Shown one piece after another: positions 1-5,813 of a DNA stretch of 8,678 nt. Position 1 is the stretch's first letter. The number at the start of each line of letters is the position of its first letter. This DNA comes from Spirochaetaceae bacterium (GTDB lineage Bacteria > Spirochaetota > Spirochaetia > SZUA-6 > Bin103): contig JAPPKD010000100.1 in the NCBI GenBank assembly GCA_028820215.1, positions 1 to 8,678 of the forward strand, written 5' to 3'. The position numbers were made by a program, and so were the translations under genes. The notes under the pieces were generated by a model that made no database searches, was not told where the DNA came from, and saw only the letters and a list, made by a program, of their open reading frames with translations.

Positions 1-1380
1 CAGCATCCCCACCGCCACCCCCACCCCCCCCCCGCCGGCCCGCCCCGCGCGCCCCGCCCCCGCCCCCGGCCGGGGGGCGCCCGGCCCGCCGGCCGTGGCC
101 GCGACCGGCACCGTCGCGCCGGCGGAGCGGCGGGCCATGCGGGCGCGCACCAGCGCGAAGGCGATCAGGGCGAACACCATGAGAATGCCGGGTCCGACGC
201 CGCCGGCGAACATCGCCTTGATGTTGTTCTGGCTGACGACGCCGTACATGATGATGGGGAGGCTGGGCGGGAACAGCAGGCCGATGCTGCCGGAGGCGGT
301 CAGCAGCCCGGTGGACAGATCCTTGCGAAACCCGTTCTCCGCCAGCAGGGCCGCCAGCAGGCCGCCGACCGCCAGGATGGTCACACCGGAGGCGCCTGTG
401 AAGGTGGTGAAGTAGGCGCAGATCAGCGTCGCGGCGATGATCAGGCCGCCGCGGTAGCGGGAGAACAGTGCCGTGCACAGCCGCACGAGGCGCGCTCCGG
501 CGCCGCTCTCCGAGAGCAGGAAGCCGGACAGGGCGAACAGCGGCAGCGCCGGCACGTGCACGCCGATGAGCATCGTGTACGCCTCTCCGGGGACGGTCTC
601 CAGCACGCCGTTGGACGCGAACATCAAGAGGGCGATCCCGCCCAGCACGGCGAAGATCGGTACGCCTGCTGCCGCGGAGACGATCATGACGATCAGCAGG
701 GGCAGCCGCAGCGACCTCATCGCGCCGTTCACGGTGTCGCCAAGGTCCAGGAGGGCCGTCTCGATCGCCGCCGGCAGCCCCGTGCCGATCTCCCAGGAGA
801 CGCTGACGATCATGTTGGCCAGCGGCTGCGTCGACAGCACCACGCCGAGCGCGATGCCGAGCACGCCGGCCGCGGTTTCCGCCCGTCGCGAACGGCCCTC
901 CGCCTGCGGACGGGCGGCGGCCAGCACCATGCGCAGCGCCATGAGCCCGAAGCCGACCGGCAGGATCGCCAGCACCGCCCGCTTGGGGAACGCCCCGACC
1001 CGTTCGTACCCACCGAAACCCACCAGCGTCAACGACGCCGCGCTGACGGCGATGCCGGTGGTGACGGCCACGGTGATGGTCGTGGCGGCCACCGCCGCCC
1101 AGCGATCGTACGGGGCGGGCAGCTTCGGCAGGCCGGCGCTCAGCGACAGGTGCTGCCGCTCGCGGGTGGCGACGATGCCGGTCAGGCAGGCCCCCCAGAC
1201 GACCAGGTGCCTGACGTAGCCGGCAGCCGCGGTCAGGGCGGCATCGAACAGCAGGCGGGCGACCACCTGCGCCGTGGGGATGACCGCCAGCAGCAGCAGC
1301 GCAACGATCACCGCGCCGTCCTCGATGCGCGCCGCGCGGGAGGGCGGCGGAGCCGTCGAGTCCGGAGCGGATTCGCTCAT
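1..1380 (-). CDS. TRAP transporter fused permease (DctQ-DctM), 3' end outside window
   Basis: Integral membrane permease of a TRAP-type (tripartite ATP-independent periplasmic) carrier, which takes up organic or sugar acids by ion symport with a periplasmic DctP-type binding protein. Translating the minus strand from ATG at 1380 gives at least 460 residues without a stop, running off the left edge. Residues 1-160 look like the small DctQ subunit: hydrophobic helices near 22-46, 53-71, 95-118 and 133-155, with the typical VWGACLTG..ATRERQHLSL stretch at 61-80. Residues 185-420 look like the large DctM subunit, with GASGVTILAVGGLLAALL (330-347) and TASGSIGLLFPPSLPIIMYG (361-380), both typical of DctM. 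The two subunits are therefore fused in one chain. The start lies 10 bp after the MFS stop, so an operon is likely; no clear Shine-Dalgarno is seen. No DctP gene is visible. Residues from ~425 on are Gly/Ala/Pro-rich low complexity and may be sequence error. Family call is firm; substrate unknown. Confidence 0.88.
   Translation of the reverse strand, partial: MSESAPDSTAPPPSRAARIEDGAVIVALLLLAVIPTAQVVARLLFDAALTAAAGYVRHLVVWGACLTGIVATRERQHLSLSAGLPKLPAPYDRWAAVAATTITVAVTTGIAVSAASLTLVGFGGYERVGAFPKRAVLAILPVGFGLMALRMVLAAARPQAEGRSRRAETAAGVLGIALGVVLSTQPLANMIVSVSWEIGTGLPAAIETALLDLGDTVNGAMRSLRLPLLIVMIVSAAAGVPIFAVLGGIALLMFASNGVLETVPGEAYTMLIGVHVPALPLFALSGFLLSESGAGARLVRLCTALFSRYRGGLIIAATLICAYFTTFTGASGVTILAVGGLLAALLAENGFRKDLSTGLLTASGSIGLLFPPSLPIIMYGVVSQNNIKAMFAGGVGPGILMVFALIAFALVRARMARRSAGATVPVAATAGGPGAPRPGAGAGRAGRAGGGGVGVAVGML
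24..95. repeat. 72-base stretch of G and C only, with a 10-C run
   Basis: Positions 24-95 contain no A or T at all, begin with ten consecutive C (24-33), and are strongly C-rich on the plus strand. In the TRAP reading frame this encodes a Gly/Ala/Arg/Pro run, unlike the normal DctM sequence on its right. It is best explained as a low-quality contig end or as a slippage-prone low-complexity insertion; treat the protein sequence left of about 105 with caution. Confidence 0.8.
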
Positions 1381-1390
1381 GGGCCGCCGC

Positions 1391-3634
1391 TCATGCCGGT
1401 CGCCGCTCGGATGACGGACGCGGACCCCGGGCGACCGCACAGGTGACGACCGCCGCGACCAGGAAGCGGTACCGGTCCAGGCTCAGGATCTCGCGGTCGG
1501 CCAGGCCGCCGGCGAGCTGCTCGGCCGCCGGCGCATCGAGCGCCGTGCCGGACAGCGTGGCCAGCAGTGCACGGGCAGCCTTCGCGAAGCGCGCATGATC
1601 TTCGCCCATCAGGTCCAGCATCTTAACCACCTGCTCGCGCGGCGTCCGCGAACGCCGGTTCTGAGTCAGCTCGTCGCGCAGGCTGTCCAGCCCGGCCGCG
1701 GCGTCGTCCAGGAAACTCCGGTAGTGGGGGTACAGGAAGCTGCCCGCCCCCAGGATCGCGGCGATTGCCAGGATCAGCTCGTCGCGCACGTAGGGGGCGA
1801 ACCGGCGGCTCAGCTTGGCGATGAGGACCGGGACCGAGGTCGCGCTGCCGAACAGCTCCAGGGCGGTGGCCGCGTGGATGATCAGGCGCGGGTTCTCGGT
1901 GGCGGCCAGGAGCTGCTCGATCCGCCCCAAGCTCGGCCGGTCGCCGAGCCGCCCCAGGGCCACCATCGCCTTGCCGGCCAGGAAGAAGTCGCGGGAGTCC
2001 AGGCTCTCCCGCAGGGCCGGGATCGCCTCCGTGACACCCTTTTGGCCGGCCACGTTCGCGGCCAAGTAGGCGGTGGTGAAGTCGTGGTTGCGCAGCTCGT
2101 TGATCAGCGCCGGGGCCAGGTCCTCGCGGGTATCGGCGGCGCTGAGCGCCGTCAGCGCTTCCGCGCGCACCGCGAACCGCGGCGAGGACAGCTTGCGCAC
2201 CAGGTCGCGGGCGGTCACGCGCGAGCGCGCCGAGCCGAGCTCCTGGATGAGCTGCTCCTCCTCGAACGGGCTGCGCACCCGTTGCAGCCGGTTGAGCAGC
2301 CCCAGCGCCCGCAGGTCGCGGATGGAGAACATCATCGACAGCACGTCGCGCGCGCGGTAGGCGCCCAGCCGCTCCAGTCCGCCCATGCCGACGACGATGG
2401 CCGCGAACAGCACCGTCACCAGCGCGAAGTAGGCGCGGAACGAGCCGGTCACCCCCAGCGCGCCCCCCAGCAGGTCCAGCAGCGCGCCGCCGGCCAGCGA
2501 GCCCAGCGTGCCGCCCAGGCCGGTGGCGAGCATGTACAGGATGCCCAGGTTGAGCCGCTCGGAGGCCTTGGAGATCGACAGGAAGTAGACGGTGGAGGCG
2601 CTCTGCAGCCCGCTGGCGCCCAGCATGAAGACGAAGAACGCCGCCGCGCCGTAGATCCATGCCGCGGTCGCGGGCAGGGGAGGCGCCACCACCAGCGGCA
2701 GCATCACCACCGCGATCGCGGCGGCCGACAACACCAGCAGCGGCTGGGCGCCGATGCGGTCGGTCATCAGGCCGCTGAGCAGGGCCATGACGATGGCGCC
2801 GACGGAGCCGACCACCGTCACCAGCATGATCGAGTTGTCGCCCATGCCGTAGACCTGCCGCAGGAACACGATGAAGAACGGGCTGACCATGAAGGAGCCG
2901 GCGAACACCGCCAGGATCAGGAGCAGGAAGCGGCGCATGGTGGCGCCGCGCAGCGCCTCGGCGGCGGCGAGCAGCAGCGGCCCGGAGCGCTCCTCGCGCG
3001 GCGGTTCCGGCAGGCGGAACACGGAGAAGGTGGCGATGACGCCGGCCGCCACGCCCACCGCCAGGATGACCGTGAACACCGCCAGCGGCGACTCCCGGTC
3101 CAGGACCAGACCCATCAGCAGGCCGGTCACGATGATCACGGCGTGGATGATGAGCTGCATCCGCGACATGAACAGGCCGCGGTCCTGCGGCGTGGTCAGG
3201 TGGCCGATGACCGGCTGCATGCCGGCCATGCCGGCTCCGCGCGCCAAGTTGAAGCCCAGCACGCCGACGAACAGCAGCGTCACCGCCACGGTGGTCTGAC
3301 CCGCGCCCGCGAACAGCGCCACCACCAGCAGCGGCGCCGCCATGACGGAGCGTGCGCTCCAGAACAGGCCCATGGCGCGCACGTTTCCGAGCCGGGTGAC
3401 GAACAGCCGGCCGATGAGCGGCATGAACTGAGACAGCGGGATGACGGCGAACAACACGCCGATCATCACGCTGCCCAGCCCGACCCGGAGCCCGAACAGG
3501 GTGATCAGGTTGCCCGACAGGCATTGGAACGAGCAGACGTTGAACAGGGTGAAGATGTGAAAGGTGCGCTGCGCGGCGATCCGCTGCGCGGGGCTGAGCA
3601 CGCGGCGCTCGGGCGGTGGCTCCGCGGTGCTCAC
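1391..3634 (-). CDS. MFS transporter with C-terminal HEAT-repeat domain
   Basis: Secondary transporter of the major facilitator superfamily in the cytoplasmic membrane; substrate unknown. The 747-residue chain is far longer than the usual ~400-450. Residues ~25-420 hold about twelve hydrophobic segments in two halves. Degenerate MFS motif A loops appear as GRLFVTRLGNVRAMG (75-89) and, in the second half, GLMTDRIG (288-295). The N-terminal pattern FNVCSFQCLSGNLITLFGLR (31-50) recalls spirochaete-type MFS proteins, from memory only. Residues ~473-640 form amphipathic helical pairs of HEAT type, with PRFAVRAEALTAL, DFFLAGKAMVALGRLGD and NPRLIIHAATALELFG as successive units, followed by a helical tail. 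A cytoplasmic scaffold or regulatory role of that domain is inference. The start is a GTG with no Shine-Dalgarno but a TACCTT box 6 nt upstream, so the message may be leaderless. It lies between the DUF6941 gene (49 bp upstream) and the TRAP gene (10 bp downstream). A GTG at codon 12 is an alternative start. Confidence 0.85.
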   Translation of the reverse strand: MSTAEPPPERRVLSPAQRIAAQRTFHIFTLFNVCSFQCLSGNLITLFGLRVGLGSVMIGVLFAVIPLSQFMPLIGRLFVTRLGNVRAMGLFWSARSVMAAPLLVVALFAGAGQTTVAVTLLFVGVLGFNLARGAGMAGMQPVIGHLTTPQDRGLFMSRMQLIIHAVIIVTGLLMGLVLDRESPLAVFTVILAVGVAAGVIATFSVFRLPEPPREERSGPLLLAAAEALRGATMRRFLLLILAVFAGSFMVSPFFIVFLRQVYGMGDNSIMLVTVVGSVGAIVMALLSGLMTDRIGAQPLLVLSAAAIAVVMLPLVVAPPLPATAAWIYGAAAFFVFMLGASGLQSASTVYFLSISKASERLNLGILYMLATGLGGTLGSLAGGALLDLLGGALGVTGSFRAYFALVTVLFAAIVVGMGGLERLGAYRARDVLSMMFSIRDLRALGLLNRLQRVRSPFEEEQLIQELGSARSRVTARDLVRKLSSPRFAVRAEALTALSAADTREDLAPALINELRNHDFTTAYLAANVAGQKGVTEAIPALRESLDSRDFFLAGKAMVALGRLGDRPSLGRIEQLLAATENPRLIIHAATALELFGSATSVPVLIAKLSRRFAPYVRDELILAIAAILGAGSFLYPHYRSFLDDAAAGLDSLRDELTQNRRSRTPREQVVKMLDLMGEDHARFAKAARALLATLSGTALDAPAAEQLAGGLADREILSLDRYRFLVAAVVTCAVARGPRPSSERRPA

Positions 3635-3640
3635 CGGCCG

Positions 3641-3670
3641 AAGGTAGATTCAGCCTGCGGCGGTGGTCAA
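3641..3670 (-). promoter_or_regulatory. Possible promoter of the MFS-HEAT/TRAP operon
   Basis: On the minus strand TTGACC (3670-3665, five of six to the -35 consensus) is followed after 18 bp by TACCTT (3646-3641), which matches the TA...T core of a -10 box. The box ends 6 nt before the GTG start at 3634, so transcription would begin at or next to the start codon. Read from sequence only; weak because the -10 matches three of six. Confidence 0.33.
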
Positions 3671-3683
3671 CGAACAGCGATCA

Positions 3684-4079
3684 TTACTTGGTATCCTCGG
3701 ATTGCTGCCCCACATGCAGCACGCGGCTGCCGATCTGCGCCTGATCCAGTATCACCGTCAGCCAGTGCACCCCCGGCGCACGGAACGCGGCCCCCGCCAT
3801 CGGAAACACGATCTCCACGTCGGTCGCCGGCGTCCGCACCTGCACCTCGCCATGCGACCGGACGATCACGGAGCCCGTTTCGTCGTGGACGACGTTGACC
3901 GTCACGTCGTGCCGGCCCTTCGCCACGTTGCCGAAGGCGATGTACACGTACCAAGTCGGAGCGACCGTCGGGAACTGCGAGAAGTTGAAGCTCTGAAAGA
4001 TGCCGATGAGCCCCTTCTTGCCGTTGTCCTCCTCGATAGCCTTGTCGGCGAAGACGATGGCATGCAGGACGACTTCCAC
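3684..4079 (-). CDS. DUF6941-like small protein of unknown function
   Basis: The 131-residue protein resembles the DUF6941 family (recognised from memory), which has no established function. Family-like features are the opening LHAIVFADKAIEEDNGKKGL, the IIGVF-like segment LIGIFQSFNFSQFPTV, and alternating beta-type stretches such as WYVYIAFGNVAKGRHDVTVN and DVEIVFPMAGAAFRAPGVHW, ending in VILDQAQIGSRVLHV. It is predicted soluble, beta-rich, without signal peptide or membrane segment. An in-frame ATG lies farther upstream at 4124, but the added residues (MRADACGCGAEYTED) are encoded by a tandem repeat and palindrome and do not look like protein. I prefer GTG at 4079, which starts just before the conserved segment and has TACACT 6 nt upstream. 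It is on the same strand as the MFS gene, 49 bp away, and may be co-transcribed. Partner or substrate unknown. Confidence 0.72.
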   Translation of the reverse strand: MEVVLHAIVFADKAIEEDNGKKGLIGIFQSFNFSQFPTVAPTWYVYIAFGNVAKGRHDVTVNVVHDETGSVIVRSHGEVQVRTPATDVEIVFPMAGAAFRAPGVHWLTVILDQAQIGSRVLHVGQQSEDTK

Positions 4080-4085
4080 GTCTTC

Positions 4086-4091
4086 AGTGTA
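4086..4091 (-). promoter_or_regulatory. -10-like box TACACT for the DUF6941 gene
   Basis: TACACT on the minus strand agrees with TATAAT at four of six positions and ends 6 nt before the preferred GTG start. No convincing -35 hexamer is present; the place where it should lie is occupied by the tandem 10-mer. The arrangement suits a leaderless message. Inference. Confidence 0.33.
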
Positions 4092-4100
4092 CTCCGCTCC

Positions 4101-4120
4101 GCATCCGCACGCATCCGCAC
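4101..4120. repeat. Two perfect tandem copies of a 10-mer
   Basis: The unit GCATCCGCAC occurs twice in succession (4101-4110, 4111-4120), and a third copy begins with GCAT at 4121. It lies in the -35 region of the putative leftward promoter and runs into the palindrome on its right. It could be a pair of binding sites or simple replication slippage. Confidence 0.7.
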
Positions 4121-4134
4121 GCATTGATGCGTGC
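4117..4134. promoter_or_regulatory. 18-bp palindrome, possible operator
   Basis: GCACGCAT (4117-4124), a TG spacer, then ATGCGTGC (4127-4134): perfect 8-bp arms. It sits between the leftward DUF6941 gene and the rightward small membrane ORF, upstream of both -10-like boxes. This is where a dimeric transcription factor could control both genes. No T-tract follows, so it is not a simple terminator. The regulator is unknown. Confidence 0.45.
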
Positions 4135-4155
4135 CGCAGCCTGACTCGTTTCGTC

Positions 4156-4161
4156 TATACT
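4156..4161 (+). promoter_or_regulatory. -10-like box TATACT for the small plus-strand ORF
   Basis: TATACT matches the -10 consensus at five of six positions in an otherwise GC-rich region. It would place a transcription start near 4168, about 18 nt before the GTG at 4186. No good -35 hexamer is seen 16-18 bp upstream, so an activator or another sigma factor would be needed if it is real. Confidence 0.35.
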
Positions 4162-4185
4162 TCACGGCCTTTGAACGGATGCGCG

Positions 4186-4371
4186 GTGGTTGTCGTGATC
4201 GTCGGGTTCGGCGTGGCACTGCTCGCCGCCGTTGGTCTGGCGCTCGTGCGGGTACCCCGTCGTCGGAGGCACGCACCGTGGTTCAATCGGCCGTTGTGGA
4301 CGCTTGAGTTGGGCGAACGCGATCTGCTCGAGATGCGGGAGCGACTCGAAAGGGATTCACGCGGGGTCTGA
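4186..4371 (+). CDS. Probable small single-pass membrane protein
   Basis: Not a family I recognise. The 61-residue product starts directly with a hydrophobic helix (VVVIVGFGVALLAAVGLALV), followed by RVPRRRRH, then PWFNRPLWTLELGERDLLEMRERLERDSRGV. The basic cluster just after the helix predicts N-outside, C-inside topology with an amphipathic, charged cytoplasmic tail. The frame stays open to 4000, but the upstream part reads as the complement of the DUF6941 gene, so the start must be near the helix. GTG at 4186 has GGA 6 nt upstream; TTG at 4171 and GTG at 4195 are alternatives. A TATACT box at 4156-4161 supports transcription. It is divergent from the DUF6941 gene and convergent with the nuclease gene. 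Too short for certainty; homologues would decide. Confidence 0.4.
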   Translation: MVVVIVGFGVALLAAVGLALVRVPRRRRHAPWFNRPLWTLELGERDLLEMRERLERDSRGV

Positions 4372-4412
4372 CTGACGATAGACGGCCTCTACGGACATAC
4401 CCGCCGGTGCAT

Positions 4413-4435
4413 CGCGCTCCTGGTAAGGGGGCGCG
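4413..4435. terminator. GC-rich hairpin between convergent genes
   Basis: CGCGCTCC (4413-4420) pairs with GGGGCGCG (4428-4435) over eight base pairs including one G-U, with a 7-nt loop. It lies in the 77-bp gap between the stops of the small plus-strand ORF and the minus-strand nuclease gene, where a bidirectional terminator is expected. Neither side has a clear U-tract, so the role is tentative. Confidence 0.35.
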
Positions 4436-4448
4436 GCTCTGTCGCGGC

Positions 4449-5348
4449 TCAGCATGTGCACGTATCAGCGGCTTGGTTCCCGTATGCTTGGGCATCAACG
4501 ACCTTCCCGGAGCGGTCCTTCAGGCACGCCACATCCCCGGCGTTGCCCCAGATGTTTTTCGCGGAGACCGGCAGGCAGGGGTGATGGGTGTCCACGCAGC
4601 CCGTGCCGCTGCCCACGGCAAGGCTTTTTCCGGAGGCCAGCATTACACCTGAAGGAATCATCAGCACGTCGCGGTCGTCGTCGCAGATCCGCCATCCTGA
4701 GAGGTCCACCGCGTCGGACCCGTCGTTGCGTAACAGCACGTGCTCGGCGCGGCTCTGGTTGCGGATGTCGGCGATGATCACCCCTGTGGCGGCCTTGCCC
4801 TTCCAAACCCCGCTCTCCCGCGACCGGGCTTCCCGCTCCAGGTCCTCAAACTCAGGCAGGAAGTACATCAGGTCATCGCCGCGATAGACGACGGCGAGCC
4901 CGGTTTCGATCAGCTCGGCGTTCAGCAGCGTACCGTCCGGCACGTAGACGAAGGCCAGCAGGCGGCCGAACTGGTCGCGCCGCTGGAAGTCGAAGGCCAA
5001 GTACACTGGTCCTGTGCCGGCGCGGCGCGCGGTATGCTCCTGCGCCTCCGCGGCCAGCGGGTCGCCCAACTCCGGGGTGTCAATGCCCATCAGGCGGACG
5101 CGCTCGGTCGCGCGCATACCGTGGGGCGGGTCGGCGATCGCAACCTCGAAGGTGTCGCCGTCCACATGGCGCGTCACCGTAGCCGGGGTCATCTGCCGCA
5201 GGTCCGCGTCCTGGGAGTGCTCCAGGCGCGCCACCGTGACGTCGTAGACGATCGGCCGGCGGGCTCCCTCGGCTCCGGCACCTGCGGCTCCCAGGATCAG
5301 CATCACCGATCCTGCCAGGAGCACGGATATCCGCGTGCACGTGGTCAT
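4449..5348 (-). CDS. Exported staphylococcal-nuclease-family protein with lamin-tail domain
   Basis: Predicted secreted Ca2+-dependent phosphodiesterase acting on DNA or RNA outside the cytoplasm. Of 299 residues, 1-26 form a signal peptide (hydrophobic LLAGSVMLILGAAGAGA, likely cut after AGA). The nuclease (SNase/thermonuclease) domain spans ~54-185. It keeps the key residues: VDGDTF (62-67, metal ligand D65), VRLMGIDTPE (84-93, equivalents of catalytic Arg35, Asp40, Thr41 and Glu43 in the S. aureus enzyme), and RDQFGRLLAF (124-133, equivalent of Arg87). NAELIETGLAVVY (143-155) is the usual C-terminal helix. Residues ~188-295 look like a lamin-tail (LTD) beta-sandwich: IIADIRN, LLRNDGSDAVDLSGWRICD, and the final GKVVDAQAYG. 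LTD domains often occur with secreted nucleases. Cys222, 251, 258, 275, 297 and 299 could form disulfides, which fits export. No Shine-Dalgarno is evident before the ATG. The coiled-coil membrane gene lies 58 bp upstream on the same strand, possibly in one transcript. Activity seems intact. Confidence 0.87.
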   Translation of the reverse strand: MTTCTRISVLLAGSVMLILGAAGAGAEGARRPIVYDVTVARLEHSQDADLRQMTPATVTRHVDGDTFEVAIADPPHGMRATERVRLMGIDTPELGDPLAAEAQEHTARRAGTGPVYLAFDFQRRDQFGRLLAFVYVPDGTLLNAELIETGLAVVYRGDDLMYFLPEFEDLEREARSRESGVWKGKAATGVIIADIRNQSRAEHVLLRNDGSDAVDLSGWRICDDDRDVLMIPSGVMLASGKSLAVGSGTGCVDTHHPCLPVSAKNIWGNAGDVACLKDRSGKVVDAQAYGNQAADTCTC

Positions 5349-5406
5349 GTCACGGGTGACGACTGTCTCAGACCAAGCGTACGGCGCGCGCTCTCCTGTC
5401 GTGCGA

Positions 5407-5628
5407 TCAGTTCGTTTCGCCAGGAGGAGGCGCTATCGTGCCGGTCCGCTCATGCAATATCGTTTCGACGACCGACAAGCGACCTTCCACTGCCGACAGA
5501 CGCTCCCCGAAGCGATCGAGCTTGTCGCCGATCCTGCCCATGTCGCCACGCATCCACCCGAACAGCGCCACCATCACTCCAAGCAACGTCGCGCCGACCG
5601 CAAGGATGGCGATCAACTCCCCGGTCAT
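5407..5628 (-). CDS. Small membrane-anchored coiled-coil protein
   Basis: No named family recognised; similar helix-plus-coiled-coil hypothetical proteins are common in environmental genomes (memory). The 73 residues hold a membrane segment at ~5-24 (LIAILAVGATLLGVMVALFG). A coiled coil follows at 30-58, where M30, I33, L37, F40, L44, V47, L51, V54 and L58 keep perfect 3-4 heptad spacing over four heptads. The tail is short and Pro-rich. Expected to sit in the inner membrane with an oligomerising rod. The frame is open up to 5805, but the upstream part has no family-like sequence. ATG at 5628 is chosen because it overlaps the stop of the leader ORF as ATGA and because the membrane helix starts at residue 5. 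A GGTGG sequence five bases upstream may help. Translation is probably coupled to the leader ORF. The exported nuclease follows 58 bp downstream. Confidence 0.62.
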   Translation of the reverse strand: MTGELIAILAVGATLLGVMVALFGWMRGDMGRIGDKLDRFGERLSAVEGRLSVVETILHERTGTIAPPPGETN

Positions 5629-5693
5629 CGCGTCCACCGAGCCACCCGTGCCGTTTCCGCGGCCGCCCCACAGGGACGCGTGTTCATGCTCAT
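5625..5693 (-). CDS. 22-codon leader ORF, translationally coupled
   Basis: A short frame beginning ATG AGC ATG AAC, encoding MSMNTRPCGAAA and then ETARVARWTR, ends in TGA. It is preceded at 8 nt by GGAGGAGG, the best Shine-Dalgarno in the window. Its stop overlaps the ATG of the 73-residue membrane protein as ATGA, the classic layout for re-initiation. The peptide itself is unremarkable (basic, one Cys), so it more likely acts as a leader than as a free product. No run of one amino acid's codons suggests attenuation. An alternative is that the Shine-Dalgarno belongs to a real microprotein. Confidence 0.5.
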   Translation of the reverse strand: MSMNTRPCGAAAETARVARWTR

Positions 5694-5701
5694 CCGTGAA
5701 T

Positions 5702-5709
5702 CCTCCTCC
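5702..5709 (-). promoter_or_regulatory. Strong Shine-Dalgarno of the leader ORF
   Basis: GGAGGAGG on the minus strand, 8 nt before ATG at 5693. It is not positioned for any ATG of the longer frame open from 5805, which is why the leader ORF is called here. Confidence 0.6.
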
Positions 5710-5711
5710 GT

Positions 5712-5741
5712 AGCTTACGTCCGGTCGGCAATCGCCATCAA
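5712..5741 (-). promoter_or_regulatory. Possible promoter for leader ORF, coiled-coil and nuclease genes
   Basis: TTGATG (5741-5736, four of six to the -35 consensus), an 18-bp spacer, and TAAGCT (5717-5712, TA...T core) on the minus strand. Transcription would start near 5705, leaving a 5' end that practically begins with the Shine-Dalgarno. Weak consensus matches; inference. Confidence 0.3.
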
Positions 5742-5813
5742 CATTCGCGCTGCACAAGTACGCGCGGACCGGGACGGTGTATCGATCGCCGCGCCGCGCT
5801 ACCATGCCGGCCC

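Noticed and set aside
556..1446. 296-codon plus-strand frame and the 248-codon frame beside it
   Set aside because: Both lie opposite the fused TRAP permease, whose minus-strand translation has recognisable DctQ and DctM motifs; the plus-strand products are low-complexity shadows.
1595..3898. 767-codon open frame on the plus strand opposite the MFS gene
   Set aside because: Its product is a Gln/His/Arg/Gly-rich string without domains, typical of the complement of a high-GC gene; the minus strand encodes a clear MFS-HEAT protein.
4372..4448. Possible tRNA or small RNA in the convergent gap
   Set aside because: Only one hairpin can be drawn; there is no cloverleaf, no T-loop-like GTTCRA motif and no promoter.
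5629..5805. N-terminal extension of the coiled-coil protein from GTG or ATG near 5805
   Set aside because: The extra 59 residues are irregular, contain the leader ORF and its Shine-Dalgarno in another frame, and no start in that frame has a ribosome binding site.
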